Source of the DNA: Microscilla marina ATCC 23134
GTDB lineage: Bacteria > Bacteroidota > Bacteroidia > Cytophagales > Microscillaceae
Length of the DNA: 64,000 bases
Assembly (NCBI RefSeq): GCF_000169175.1
Contig: NZ_AAWS01000023.1
Location: 62,001 to 126,000 of the forward strand
Direction of reading: 5' to 3'
Shown: positions 57,801 through 64,000 of the stretch, one piece after another
Position numbering within the stretch: the first letter of the stretch is position 1
Layout: each line of letters opens with the position of its first letter
Translations under genes and position numbers: made by a program
Notes under the pieces: model-generated
What the model was told of the DNA's origin: nothing
Database searches by the model: none
Seen by the model: the letters and a program-made list of their open reading frames with translations, nothing else

Positions 57801-58305
57801 TTCTAGTGCAAGCGATATCAGACGTTTGAGACGTGGTGGTTATACTACCTTCAAAATGAAATTGTTGATGAACGATCCTGGGGTACACAATGTATCTGCT
57901 AGTGCATCAAGCACCACTTATGACCCATACCTTGCCAATAACAAAGCGACTACTCCTGTAAGAGTAAGAGCTCGTCATTGCCCAACTGGTGGTATTGCAA
58001 ATGCAGCAAATATCAAGATATTGCCTAACCCAGTAAGAACTTACCTTGGGGTAGATTTATCTGGATTGTATAGAACAGCTGCTCGTGAGCGTATCCGCAT
58101 CTACGGGGTAACCGTAAAAATAGCCAATAGCTATGGTAGAACTGTTGGTTGCAAAACTATACGTGGAGGCTATGGTAGCAAGCGAGTACACTTTAACATG
58201 AGATACCAACGTCGTGGTTTGTATATAGCCGATGTAGCGGTTACTTATAGAGAAAATGGCAGAATGAAAAAAATCGTGCTTAAAAAGAGAATTATGAAGC
58301 GCTAA
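54877..58305 (+). CDS. T9SS-secreted adhesin, short paralog with basic C-terminus
   Basis: The frame is open from a TTG at 54781, but the ATG at 54877 matches the first adhesin's start (MKKVATSIKATLVVLALGLL). 1142 residues: signal peptide and a linker like the paralog, one DUF4114-like module (FEDIVSGGDRDFEDVHC), two ~180-residue modules (YHVWMPSLFVQGETARMTFD to AAWFFWEEVGTDRKG), two DUF11 repeats and a type A sorting domain (ILPNPVRTYLGVDLSGL). Lectin, propeller, VWA and late beta modules of the long paralog are absent. The last ~215 residues hold about 26 Arg and few acidic residues, whereas the same region in the paralog is acidic or neutral. Confidence 0.9.
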   Translation: MKKVATSIKATLVVLALGLLSIQAQRSGYLDNLSIKNWSLSTKKTVTVKKPKLTTKHETTSTTVVKASLPITPLKKKDLSNDGALTCSKIRIEKTNSQVKINNDYNKEVVLYYTIVDGDNNTTGSIMVDANSAVDFHTQIPANGKIVFDMGSDNIQDSTVATGDYCVVKTGTKTVEVGERIDTIQVYEGKVFDARNLDWFVFKERQQLLDRDGKTVAESDKGVSLPDLQTMTDETNLKVDFKAGTIAFTNTIVWFKIEDGLPKDPYILANGLQSNANTTGTLPGTVPAGTQMGFLLVGATAPHNPLAENPNAKLRFSGTTLQYSTDGGASWNDISETKIVYSIKEWNRFNKESVVAGISDHPTKTGDKVLTIVFEDIVSGGDRDFEDVHCTVYMQGVTKLKTKVTKITEEVDVYTEIPCGTCTVTVENNNNPGCPDGYTRYAVSNGSPAGQNYHVWMPSLFVQGETARMTFDKEAYLDIKNDGSTAHLYGYATVTGSGGSSMGARYLVDASFKKAGSNMGPKLTMPEQTPEVVEKWLFFEMDDTKSTISLVGGNQVFKLTHMPANRQFGLQVGKAASGQSVEFGAAAWFFWEEVGTDRKGTGDFFIKEIKDLCPATCPDDSTIRYAVSNGSPRGNQYQVWMPSLFVPGETARMTFDKDAYLDVKRDGSSAHLYGYATVTGSGGSSMGARYLVDATFTKADSTTGPKITMPEQTPEVTDKWQYFVMDDTKSTISLVGGNQVFKLTHMPANKQFGLQIGETASGQSLKFGAAAWFFWEEVGTGRKGTGDFFIDGIDNLCPEPPLPQEADVQVVKTVDKTCARVGDTLTYTIVVTNNGPRAAEGVILTDALPYGLNVVSVTGGTFTNNKIDLGTMAVNASKTVTVAAVAARTCMITNIATVTSASPVDPDLSNNKSHARTLVLPQRKADLKVIPRSCPRTIVEGCTVTYYFTVINRGPYTAENVKIKEIVPAGATLLYSSASDIRRLRRGGYTTFKMKLLMNDPGVHNVSASASSTTYDPYLANNKATTPVRVRARHCPTGGIANAANIKILPNPVRTYLGVDLSGLYRTAARERIRIYGVTVKIANSYGRTVGCKTIRGGYGSKRVHFNMRYQRRGLYIADVAVTYRENGRMKKIVLKKRIMKR

Positions 58306-58338
58306 CGATTTGATCATCTGAATCAAATAAATATTATA

Positions 58339-58369
58339 TCCGGTGTCTGCAAAGGCACTGGATTTTTTT
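58339..58369 (+). terminator. Terminator of the second adhesin
   Basis: Stem TCCGGTG / CACTGGA (one G-T pair) with a 10-base loop and seven T; almost a copy of the terminator at 53878, so the duplication reached past the stop codon. Confidence 0.78.
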
Positions 58370-58456
58370 ATGTCCAAAAGCCTACTTTTTCACTAAAATA
58401 GTCATATTTGCACCTTGAAAAACTGTAAACCCAATTACCTGAAGTAACTGAGAGAC

Positions 58457-59728
58457 ATGAACAATATATTTTTATCTATCCTGACCAACACCACTAAGCC
58501 TCTTTTTACCAACGATGCCGTAGTGTTGGGCATCCTTTTAATGACCCTGGCCTTTGTGTTTCACACATCTCAAAGTCCTCGTTTCAAAGGCTTTTACAAG
58601 TATGTGCCTGCATTGTTGTTGTGTTACTTTATCCCCTCTGTATTCAACTCTTTAGGCATTATCTCAGGCGAAGAGTCCAAACTATACTTTGTGTCTTCAC
58701 GTTATTTGCTCCCTGCCAGTTTGGTATTGCTCACTATCAGCATTGATTTTAAAGGCATTCGCCGTTTGGGAAGCAAAGCCGTTATTATGTTTTTTGCTGG
58801 AACCGTGGGAATTGTCATTGGAGGTCCATTGGCTCTATTGATTGTGAGTGCTATAGCCCCCGATGTAGTAGGCGGGGCTGGTCCTGATGCTGTATGGCGA
58901 GGCTTGACTACAGTGGCGGGTAGTTGGATTGGAGGAGGAGCCAACCAAACAGCTATGAAAGAAGTGTTTGGTGTAGGTGATAAGCTATTTTCGGCAATGA
59001 TTACGGTAGACGTGATCACAGCAAACATTTGGATGGCTTTTTTACTGTACGGAGCGGGTATTTCTACCAAAGTAGACAGTTGGTTCAAAGCTGATAGTTC
59101 GGCTATTAAAGAAGTACAAGAAAAGGTTGAAAACTATCAGGCGAGCATTGCCAAAATTCCTACATTTACTGATCTTACTACTATCATGGCTATAGCTTTT
59201 GGTTGTGTAGCCTTTGCCCACTTTGGTGCTGATAACATTGCTCCTTTTGTCAAGACCAATGCCCCACACCTTGCCAAGTTTAGCCTTACCTCAAGTTTTT
59301 TCTGGTTAATTGTCATAGCTACTACCTTAGGTTTGATACTCTCATTTACCAAAGCCCGAAATTACGAAGGAGCAGGCGCTTCAAGAATGGGAAGCTTTCT
59401 ATTGTATGTATTGATTGCCTCCATTGGAATGAAGATGGATATTACCGCTATTTTTAATAATTTAGGCTTATTTTTGATAGGTATTATTTGGATGTTGGTG
59501 CATATCATCATATTAATAACCGTAGGCAAGCTTATCAAAGCTCCCTTCTTCTTTGTGGCAGTGGGTAGTCAAGCAAACGTAGGTGGTGCGGCTTCAGCTC
59601 CGGTAGTAGCGTCGGCTTTTCATCCATCATTGGCACCCGTAGGAGTACTACTAGCCGTGTTGGGTTATGCTGTAGGCACTTATGGCGCTTGGTTTTGTGG
59701 CATTATTATGCAAAGTATTGCTGAATAG
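58457..59728 (+). CDS. DUF819-family membrane protein (YjcL-like)
   Basis: 423 residues with about 11-12 hydrophobic helices covering the full length. Family landmarks: VLGILLMTLAFVFHTSQSPR near the N-terminus, LPASLVLLTISIDFKGIRRL, the glycine-rich TVAGSWIGGGANQTAMKEVF, GMKMDITAIFNNLGLFLIG, and GSQANVGGAASAPVVASAFH near the end. The internal symmetry resembles secondary carriers; the substrate of DUF819 proteins is not established. It begins about 90 bases after the second adhesin's terminator and is independent of it. Confidence 0.88.
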   Translation: MNNIFLSILTNTTKPLFTNDAVVLGILLMTLAFVFHTSQSPRFKGFYKYVPALLLCYFIPSVFNSLGIISGEESKLYFVSSRYLLPASLVLLTISIDFKGIRRLGSKAVIMFFAGTVGIVIGGPLALLIVSAIAPDVVGGAGPDAVWRGLTTVAGSWIGGGANQTAMKEVFGVGDKLFSAMITVDVITANIWMAFLLYGAGISTKVDSWFKADSSAIKEVQEKVENYQASIAKIPTFTDLTTIMAIAFGCVAFAHFGADNIAPFVKTNAPHLAKFSLTSSFFWLIVIATTLGLILSFTKARNYEGAGASRMGSFLLYVLIASIGMKMDITAIFNNLGLFLIGIIWMLVHIIILITVGKLIKAPFFFVAVGSQANVGGAASAPVVASAFHPSLAPVGVLLAVLGYAVGTYGAWFCGIIMQSIAE

Positions 59729-59802
59729 TAATAGTCCATAGCTTCTACAGCCTCAAGCTTTTAGCGACGAGCTTCAAGTTTGACGCTGCTCTACAAGCAA
59801 CT

Positions 59803-59849
59803 TACCGATTTTATAGGACGTTGATTTTTAGCGGCTTATAAAATCGGTA
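59803..59849. repeat. 13-bp perfect inverted repeat (hairpin)
   Basis: TACCGATTTTATA (59803-59815) pairs with TATAAAATCGGTA (59837-59849), 21-base loop, no T-run. It may be an mRNA-end hairpin of the DUF819 gene or a tiny repeat element. The surrounding 59730-60200 also holds three copies of AGTCCATAG. Confidence 0.45.
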
Positions 59850-59898
59850 GATGGAAGTGTTCAGCCGATGGTCGATAGCCGTGGTTTTTACTGTTTGG

Positions 59899-60153
59899 CT
59901 AGTGCATTAGGGATTAAATAAGTTGCCTATTAATTTGGATGAATTAACTACGTTGAGCTCGCGAAAAGCTCGGTTTTGTTTTCTGACGAGTCGTGAAAAT
60001 GGCGGATGGTTCGCTTTCTGAATTCCGATGCATATCGGAACCTTAGCTATCTAACTTTTTTACGAGGAAGTCAGGGGGCAAAAGCTCACAGTCCCGAACT
60101 TGATTCGGGGACGCCAAATAATATGTGAGTAACTTAGTACCTAATGCACTAGT
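59899..60153. mobile_element. MITE-like element, copy C (255 bp)
   Basis: Ends CTAGTGCATTAGG (59899-59911) and CCTAATGCACTAGT (60140-60153). Nearly identical to copy B at 10565-10847 over its length, lacking copy B's ~28-base inner hairpin. Flanks differ beyond CTAG, in line with a CTAG target duplication. No ORF. Confidence 0.75.
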
Positions 60154-60428
60154 ACCTTAACCATTACAATAGTCCATAGTATTTAGTCGGTAGTCCATAG
60201 CTGATTCGAGTAAATGTTTACCTTGTTAAATACTGTAAACCGAACTTGTGAGCTCAATGAAGTTAATCAGTATTTTATATTAAGATTGCTTACTCACTTT
60301 ATTTTTAAAAGGGTTTTAGTTTTAGCCTACACCAACCAGTTAAATAGTTTGTAAATTCATCAATGACTGATTACCAGCAAACAACTTTCACCAAAAGTAC
60401 TGCGGAGTATTGCCATTAAGTAAATGCC

Positions 60429-60604
60429 CCCTATTAGCTAAAGCAGAGCTCGGCACAGTAGAACTGTAGCCTCGGTTATTTGGGATGAGTTTTGTTTTCT
60501 GAGGCACTTAAAAAATCGCGCATAGCTTAGCTACGCAAGTTTTTTTAAGTAAAGTCAGTGGGCAAAAATCACCGAAATAATAGGTTAGGTGTTTAGTGGT
60601 TGAG
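60429..60604. mobile_element. Degenerate relative of the MITE-like family (copy D)
   Basis: The core (GTTTTGTTTTCTGAGGCACTT, CTTAGCTACGCAAG, TTTTTTAAGTAAAGTCAG) matches copy A at 10417-10520, but no intact ACTAGTGCA ends remain. Limits are approximate. Confidence 0.5.
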
Positions 60605-60659
60605 GTACTAGGCTGAGCTACAACAAGGTAAAAGGAGTTGGAAATAAATGTATAAAAAC

Positions 60660-60695
60660 AAAAAGCCTGATGAATCATCATTTATCAGGCTTTTT
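60660..60695. terminator. Terminator of the adenine deaminase gene
   Basis: Perfect 12-bp stem AAAAAGCCTGAT / ATCAGGCTTTTT with a 12-base loop, T-run on both strands, about 20 bases past the stop of the minus-strand ade gene. Confidence 0.82.
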
Positions 60696-60713
60696 GTAAA
60701 GTATTAATTCAGT

Positions 60714-62468
60714 TTATTTATTAACAGCCTCTTCGTCCGAGGTGGTAGTTTCTTCTGGACTATCTTTGATCACCTCTTCGTTTTCTTCTGTGGTAGTGGC
60801 TTCTACTTGATCTTCGGCTGTTTCGTCTTGGACAAACACATCTATAAACTCAAATTTTTGCCCATCAAATAAGCCCAAGTCACTGAGTTTAAGGTCTGGA
60901 ATAACCAATAGAGCCATAAATGACAAAGACATAAAGGGAGAAATAAGTTTGCTACCCATTTTTTTAGCCATCTGGTCAATTTTTATGTATTGTTGGGCTA
61001 CCTCATAGCCATCCTCACCTGTCATAAGACCGGCAATAGGCAAAGGCAATACCGCAGACTCTACGCCTTGCACTGCTGAAAGCCCTCCTTTAGACTTGAT
61101 CAATCCATTGACAGCTTCACATATAGAATCATCATCTACTCCTACTGCAATAATATTGTGTGAGTCGTGTCCCACCGACGAGGCAATTGCGCCGCTCTTT
61201 AAGCCAAAGTTTTTGATAAAAGCCACGGCAGGAGTCGCTTCTTGGTAACGATTTACTACGACTATTTTAAGAATATCATTCTCTATATCGGTTTGTACCA
61301 CCCCGCCTTTGATTGTTGCATCGACATCCAAACGTTTCGTGATCAACTCACCATCTATTACCTCAATTACCGATATTTTTTCGTAGCCTTCTTTAGCTTT
61401 TACTTCAAACTGTTCTACTTTTTTGAGAGAAGTATTAAAGTTATTGATTATATCGCTTTGCAGATGCTCAATTTTAGTCTCGCCAGCTTCAGCCACTAGT
61501 TCACCATTGATATAGGTCTTGAGAATATGAAAATCCTCCAGGTCTTTTACCATAATAAAGTCAGCTGTATCGCCTTCTTTGAGCTGTCCTACCTCTAAGT
61601 CATAATGTGCTACTGGGTTGACACAAGCTACCCGTAATACCTTAAACAAATCGATGCCTTTGCTCAGTGCACGTTTTACCAAAGCGTCTATGTGTCCTTC
61701 TACCAGGCTATCAGGATGTTTGTCGTCCGAACAAAACATCATATTGGCACTGTGGTTATGAATAAGGTCAACCAATGCCTCAAAATTTTTGGCAGCACTC
61801 CCTTCTCTAATGATCACCTTCATGCCATAGCGCAACTTGTCTAAGGCTTCTTCTTTGGTAAAGCACTCGTGGTCAGTGCTGATGCCCGCATCTATGTATT
61901 GTTTGGCTTGTTCTCCTTTGAGCCCTGGTGCGTGCCCATCTATAGGTTTGTTGTGTTTTTTGGCTATTTCAAGTTTTTTGTAAACAGTTTCATCTTTGAA
62001 CAAAACCCCTGGCCAGTTCATCATTTCGGCAAGGTATTTTACTTCGGGTTTTTTCATCAATTCATCTATCTGCTCTGCAGTTATTTCAGCTCCGGCAGTC
62101 TCAAACTTAGTAGCTGGTACGCACGATGGTGCCCCAAAATAAAACTTGAATGGCACCCGCTTGCCATTTTCAATCATATATTCTACCCCTTCTACTCCCA
62201 TTACATTGCCTATTTCGTGGGGGTCAGACACAGTAGCTACTGTGCCATGTACTACCGCCATACGGGCAAACTCTGCCGGAGTAAGCATAGAACTCTCTAT
62301 GTGAACATGAGCATCTACAAAACCAGGCAACAGGTAGGGCAGTTTTTCCTGGGTTTCTATTTTTTCTATAGATATTATTTTTCCTTCTAAAACTTGAACT
62401 TGGGCTGGGTAAACTTTCTCTTCGGTAATATCTACCAAATTACCCCTCACCGAAAATGCTTGTGACAT
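60714..62468 (-). CDS. ade: Adenine deaminase
   Basis: Converts adenine to hypoxanthine and ammonia in purine salvage. 584 residues in the amidohydrolase-fold Ade family: metal ligands in [51 protein letters not shown] with [24 protein letters not shown], the Asp of [19 protein letters not shown], and the C-terminal [20 protein letters not shown]. The last ~40 residues (after FIDVFVQDE) form an extra acidic Glu/Thr tail not usual for the family. Monocistronic with its own terminator. Confidence 0.94.
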   Translation of the reverse strand: MSQAFSVRGNLVDITEEKVYPAQVQVLEGKIISIEKIETQEKLPYLLPGFVDAHVHIESSMLTPAEFARMAVVHGTVATVSDPHEIGNVMGVEGVEYMIENGKRVPFKFYFGAPSCVPATKFETAGAEITAEQIDELMKKPEVKYLAEMMNWPGVLFKDETVYKKLEIAKKHNKPIDGHAPGLKGEQAKQYIDAGISTDHECFTKEEALDKLRYGMKVIIREGSAAKNFEALVDLIHNHSANMMFCSDDKHPDSLVEGHIDALVKRALSKGIDLFKVLRVACVNPVAHYDLEVGQLKEGDTADFIMVKDLEDFHILKTYINGELVAEAGETKIEHLQSDIINNFNTSLKKVEQFEVKAKEGYEKISVIEVIDGELITKRLDVDATIKGGVVQTDIENDILKIVVVNRYQEATPAVAFIKNFGLKSGAIASSVGHDSHNIIAVGVDDDSICEAVNGLIKSKGGLSAVQGVESAVLPLPIAGLMTGEDGYEVAQQYIKIDQMAKKMGSKLISPFMSLSFMALLVIPDLKLSDLGLFDGQKFEFIDVFVQDETAEDQVEATTTEENEEVIKDSPEETTTSDEEAVNK

Positions 62469-62913
62469 TGCTTAATGCTTTAAATGATTTTATTTGGGGA
62501 ATGGTTGTGAGCATATATGCTATGGTTGATCCCATTCCTTGTTTTTTTTTTATTATTATAAGATAGTAATATTAGCAGGGTAGAGCACCTATTTTTATTT
62601 TACAGGGTCTAATGATTAATTTTTACTTACTAAAAGGGTATTCTTATGCGCAACTGCACTGCAAAAAGTAAACCTAAAAATAAAGCAACTTCAAAATTAC
62701 ATGTTTCCCTGGTGTAATTGGTTGATATGGTGATTTTTTATCAAACCATTTTTGAATTGATATAAAACGCTGCACAGTAGCTTTTTTTCCTAAAGATGTA
62801 CCTGTATATTTGTAGCCCTTGAGAGAATACAGAGATTTGTTTGTATTCCTCAATATGAGAGGTGTGTTGTGTGCACCAAAATTTCTCAGAGTTTTAACTT
62901 TTCCAAAAAAGTC
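62469..62913. other. Intergenic region, 445 bp, divergent promoters
   Basis: Lies between the divergent ade and Lnb-like genes. No ORF of note. The plus-strand promoter candidate at 62805 is listed separately. Confidence 0.5.
62805..62812 (+). promoter_or_regulatory. -7 box (TATATTTG) for the Lnb-like gene
   Basis: Exact TAnnTTTG match about 100 bases before the GTG at 62914; a T-rich -33 position (TTTT at about 62782) fits the spacing. Confidence 0.45.
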
Positions 62914-64000
62914 GTGTTAAAGAACCTTGTTTTTTTGTTGATACTGGGGGCAGTTAGTTTGAATACCCAAAGCCAAAATGTTACCTTTTCGCCTCAAACC
63001 AAAGTAAGTATATTGACTTGCGCTCCTGGTGCGGCATTGTATGCTTCTTTTGGGCATACCTCTATCCGGGTGGTCGATCCGGTCAAAGGTATAGACTGGG
63101 TGTATAACTATGGCATTTTTAACTTTAACACCCCTAATTTTTATGTGAAATTTGCCAGAGGAATGCTCAAATATATGGTGTTGTATTACCCTACCGACAA
63201 GTTTTTGTATGAATACAGGGGAGGTAAACGTGAAGTGATAGAGCAGCAATTGAATTTAACTCCTGCCGAGAAAACCCGTTTTTTGGAAATACTCAAAGAC
63301 AACTACAACGACGAGAATAAACGGTATTACATGTACGATTTTTTCTATAACAATTGTGCTACCCAAATCCGTGACATCCTTAAGCGTGAATTTAACCCTA
63401 CTTATCCTACACCTAAAAAAGACAGCACTTTTCGTGATATGTTGGATGTATACATTGCCGATCAGCCCTGGCTCGACTTAGGCATTGACTTGATTTTGGG
63501 GCTACCTGCCGACAAAAAAACCGATGTATTGAGTCAGATGTTTTTGCCTTATTATTTATATTATAATATGAGCGAATGGAAGAAGCCTAATGGAGAACCT
63601 TTATTGGGCAAACCCACCCATTTGGTAAAAGGCATTAATACCATAGACCGACCCGATCCGGGTTTTAACCAGCCGTTGTATATGTTTTGGGCATTGTTTG
63701 GCATAGCTCTGGCATCTACCTTCTTAATCAAAAGTAACCGACTAAAGCGTGTATTAGATGGCTTCTTTTTACTGATTACGGGTTTTATAGGCATTTTTTT
63801 GTTGCTCATGTGGTTTGGTACCGATCACGATGCCACCCAACGTAACCTCAATTCTTTGTGGGCAAACCCCTTATATTTTTACCTTGCCTTTGCTGTATGG
63901 CGTAATCGTCGCATCAAATTTACCTTTGGTATGATGCTTATGGTGACCTCATTGTTGCTGGCTTCCTGGTCATTTTTTCCACAAAAATTTCACTATTCAC
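62914..64000 (+). CDS. Lnb-N-terminal (DUF4105)-domain membrane protein, 3' end beyond window
   Basis: The frame is open from the TAA at 62791 to the window end, with no ATG before the domain. GTG at 62914 gives a good signal peptide (MLKNLVFLLILGAVSLNTQS). Motifs fit the periplasmic domain of Lnb-type proteins: His48 in ALYASFGHTSIRVVD and Cys148 in YDFFYNNCATQIRDIL. Several hydrophobic helices follow (PLYMFWALFGIALASTFLI, GFFLLITGFIGIFLLLMWFG). Bacterial Lnb proteins are lipoprotein N-acyltransferases; whether this homologue does the same is inference. At least 362 residues are present; the end is cut off. Confidence 0.82.
   Translation, partial: MLKNLVFLLILGAVSLNTQSQNVTFSPQTKVSILTCAPGAALYASFGHTSIRVVDPVKGIDWVYNYGIFNFNTPNFYVKFARGMLKYMVLYYPTDKFLYEYRGGKREVIEQQLNLTPAEKTRFLEILKDNYNDENKRYYMYDFFYNNCATQIRDILKREFNPTYPTPKKDSTFRDMLDVYIADQPWLDLGIDLILGLPADKKTDVLSQMFLPYYLYYNMSEWKKPNGEPLLGKPTHLVKGINTIDRPDPGFNQPLYMFWALFGIALASTFLIKSNRLKRVLDGFFLLITGFIGIFLLLMWFGTDHDATQRNLNSLWANPLYFYLAFAVWRNRRIKFTFGMMLMVTSLLLASWSFFPQKFHYS

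Overview
The window looks like chromosomal DNA from a gliding marine member of the Bacteroidota, probably Cytophagales and possibly Microscilla-like. That assignment is inferred from gene content: type IX secretion (T9SS) cargo with C-terminal sorting domains, a PorP/SprF protein beside a CHU_C-type adhesin, many TPR proteins, almost no Shine-Dalgarno sequences, and promoters fitting the Bacteroidota TAnnTTTG -7 box. No rRNA, tRNA, CRISPR array, transposase gene or phage gene was seen.

Layout. 1-9.4 kb: an SCP2-like protein, a small membrane-anchored protein, a large exported TPR protein and holA (all minus), then a TPR-GAF histidine kinase and a response regulator (plus). 9.4-10.9 kb: a small acidic ORF with its own terminator, then two abutting MITE-like elements. 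10.9-12.8 kb: two tandem exported paralogs and a PhnA-like protein. 12.9-18.1 kb: a SulP anion transporter, a CrtI/CRTISO-like oxidoreductase, and a two-gene pterin operon (a degenerate PTPS/QueD-like protein plus FolE). 18.7-22.3 kb: a lipoprotein with nine ~29-residue repeats, a Tsx-like outer-membrane protein, a zinc-ribbon protein and an exported hydrolase. 22.4-27.1 kb: PorP/SprF and a seven-module Ig-like CHU_C adhesin, separated by another MITE-like element.

27.9-35 kb holds a 2052-residue putative toxin or effector with an OTU-like Cys/His C-terminus, followed by a 290-residue partner of unknown function. 35.2-37.4 kb is an sdpRI-type operon with a perfect palindromic operator candidate and a hydrolase. 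37.5-42.8 kb carries lpdA, msrA, a small membrane protein, an IPT-kelch lipoprotein and an exported unknown. 43.9-58.3 kb is taken by two paralogous T9SS adhesins, 3317 and 1142 residues, with duplicated promoter, leader and terminator. 58.4-64 kb carries a DUF819 membrane protein, more MITE-like copies, adenine deaminase and the 5' part of an Lnb/DUF4105-like protein cut by the window edge.

How it fits together. Much of the window is surface biology: CHU_C adhesin with SprF-like partner, lectin/VWA/DUF4114 adhesins, repeat lipoproteins and outer-membrane barrels. The rest is housekeeping (holA, lpdA, msrA, folE, ade). The most promising unexplained pieces are the giant OTU-tailed protein with its downstream partner, the PTPS homologue lacking most catalytic and zinc residues, the HGVT-repeat lipoprotein, and the family of short palindromic-ended elements.
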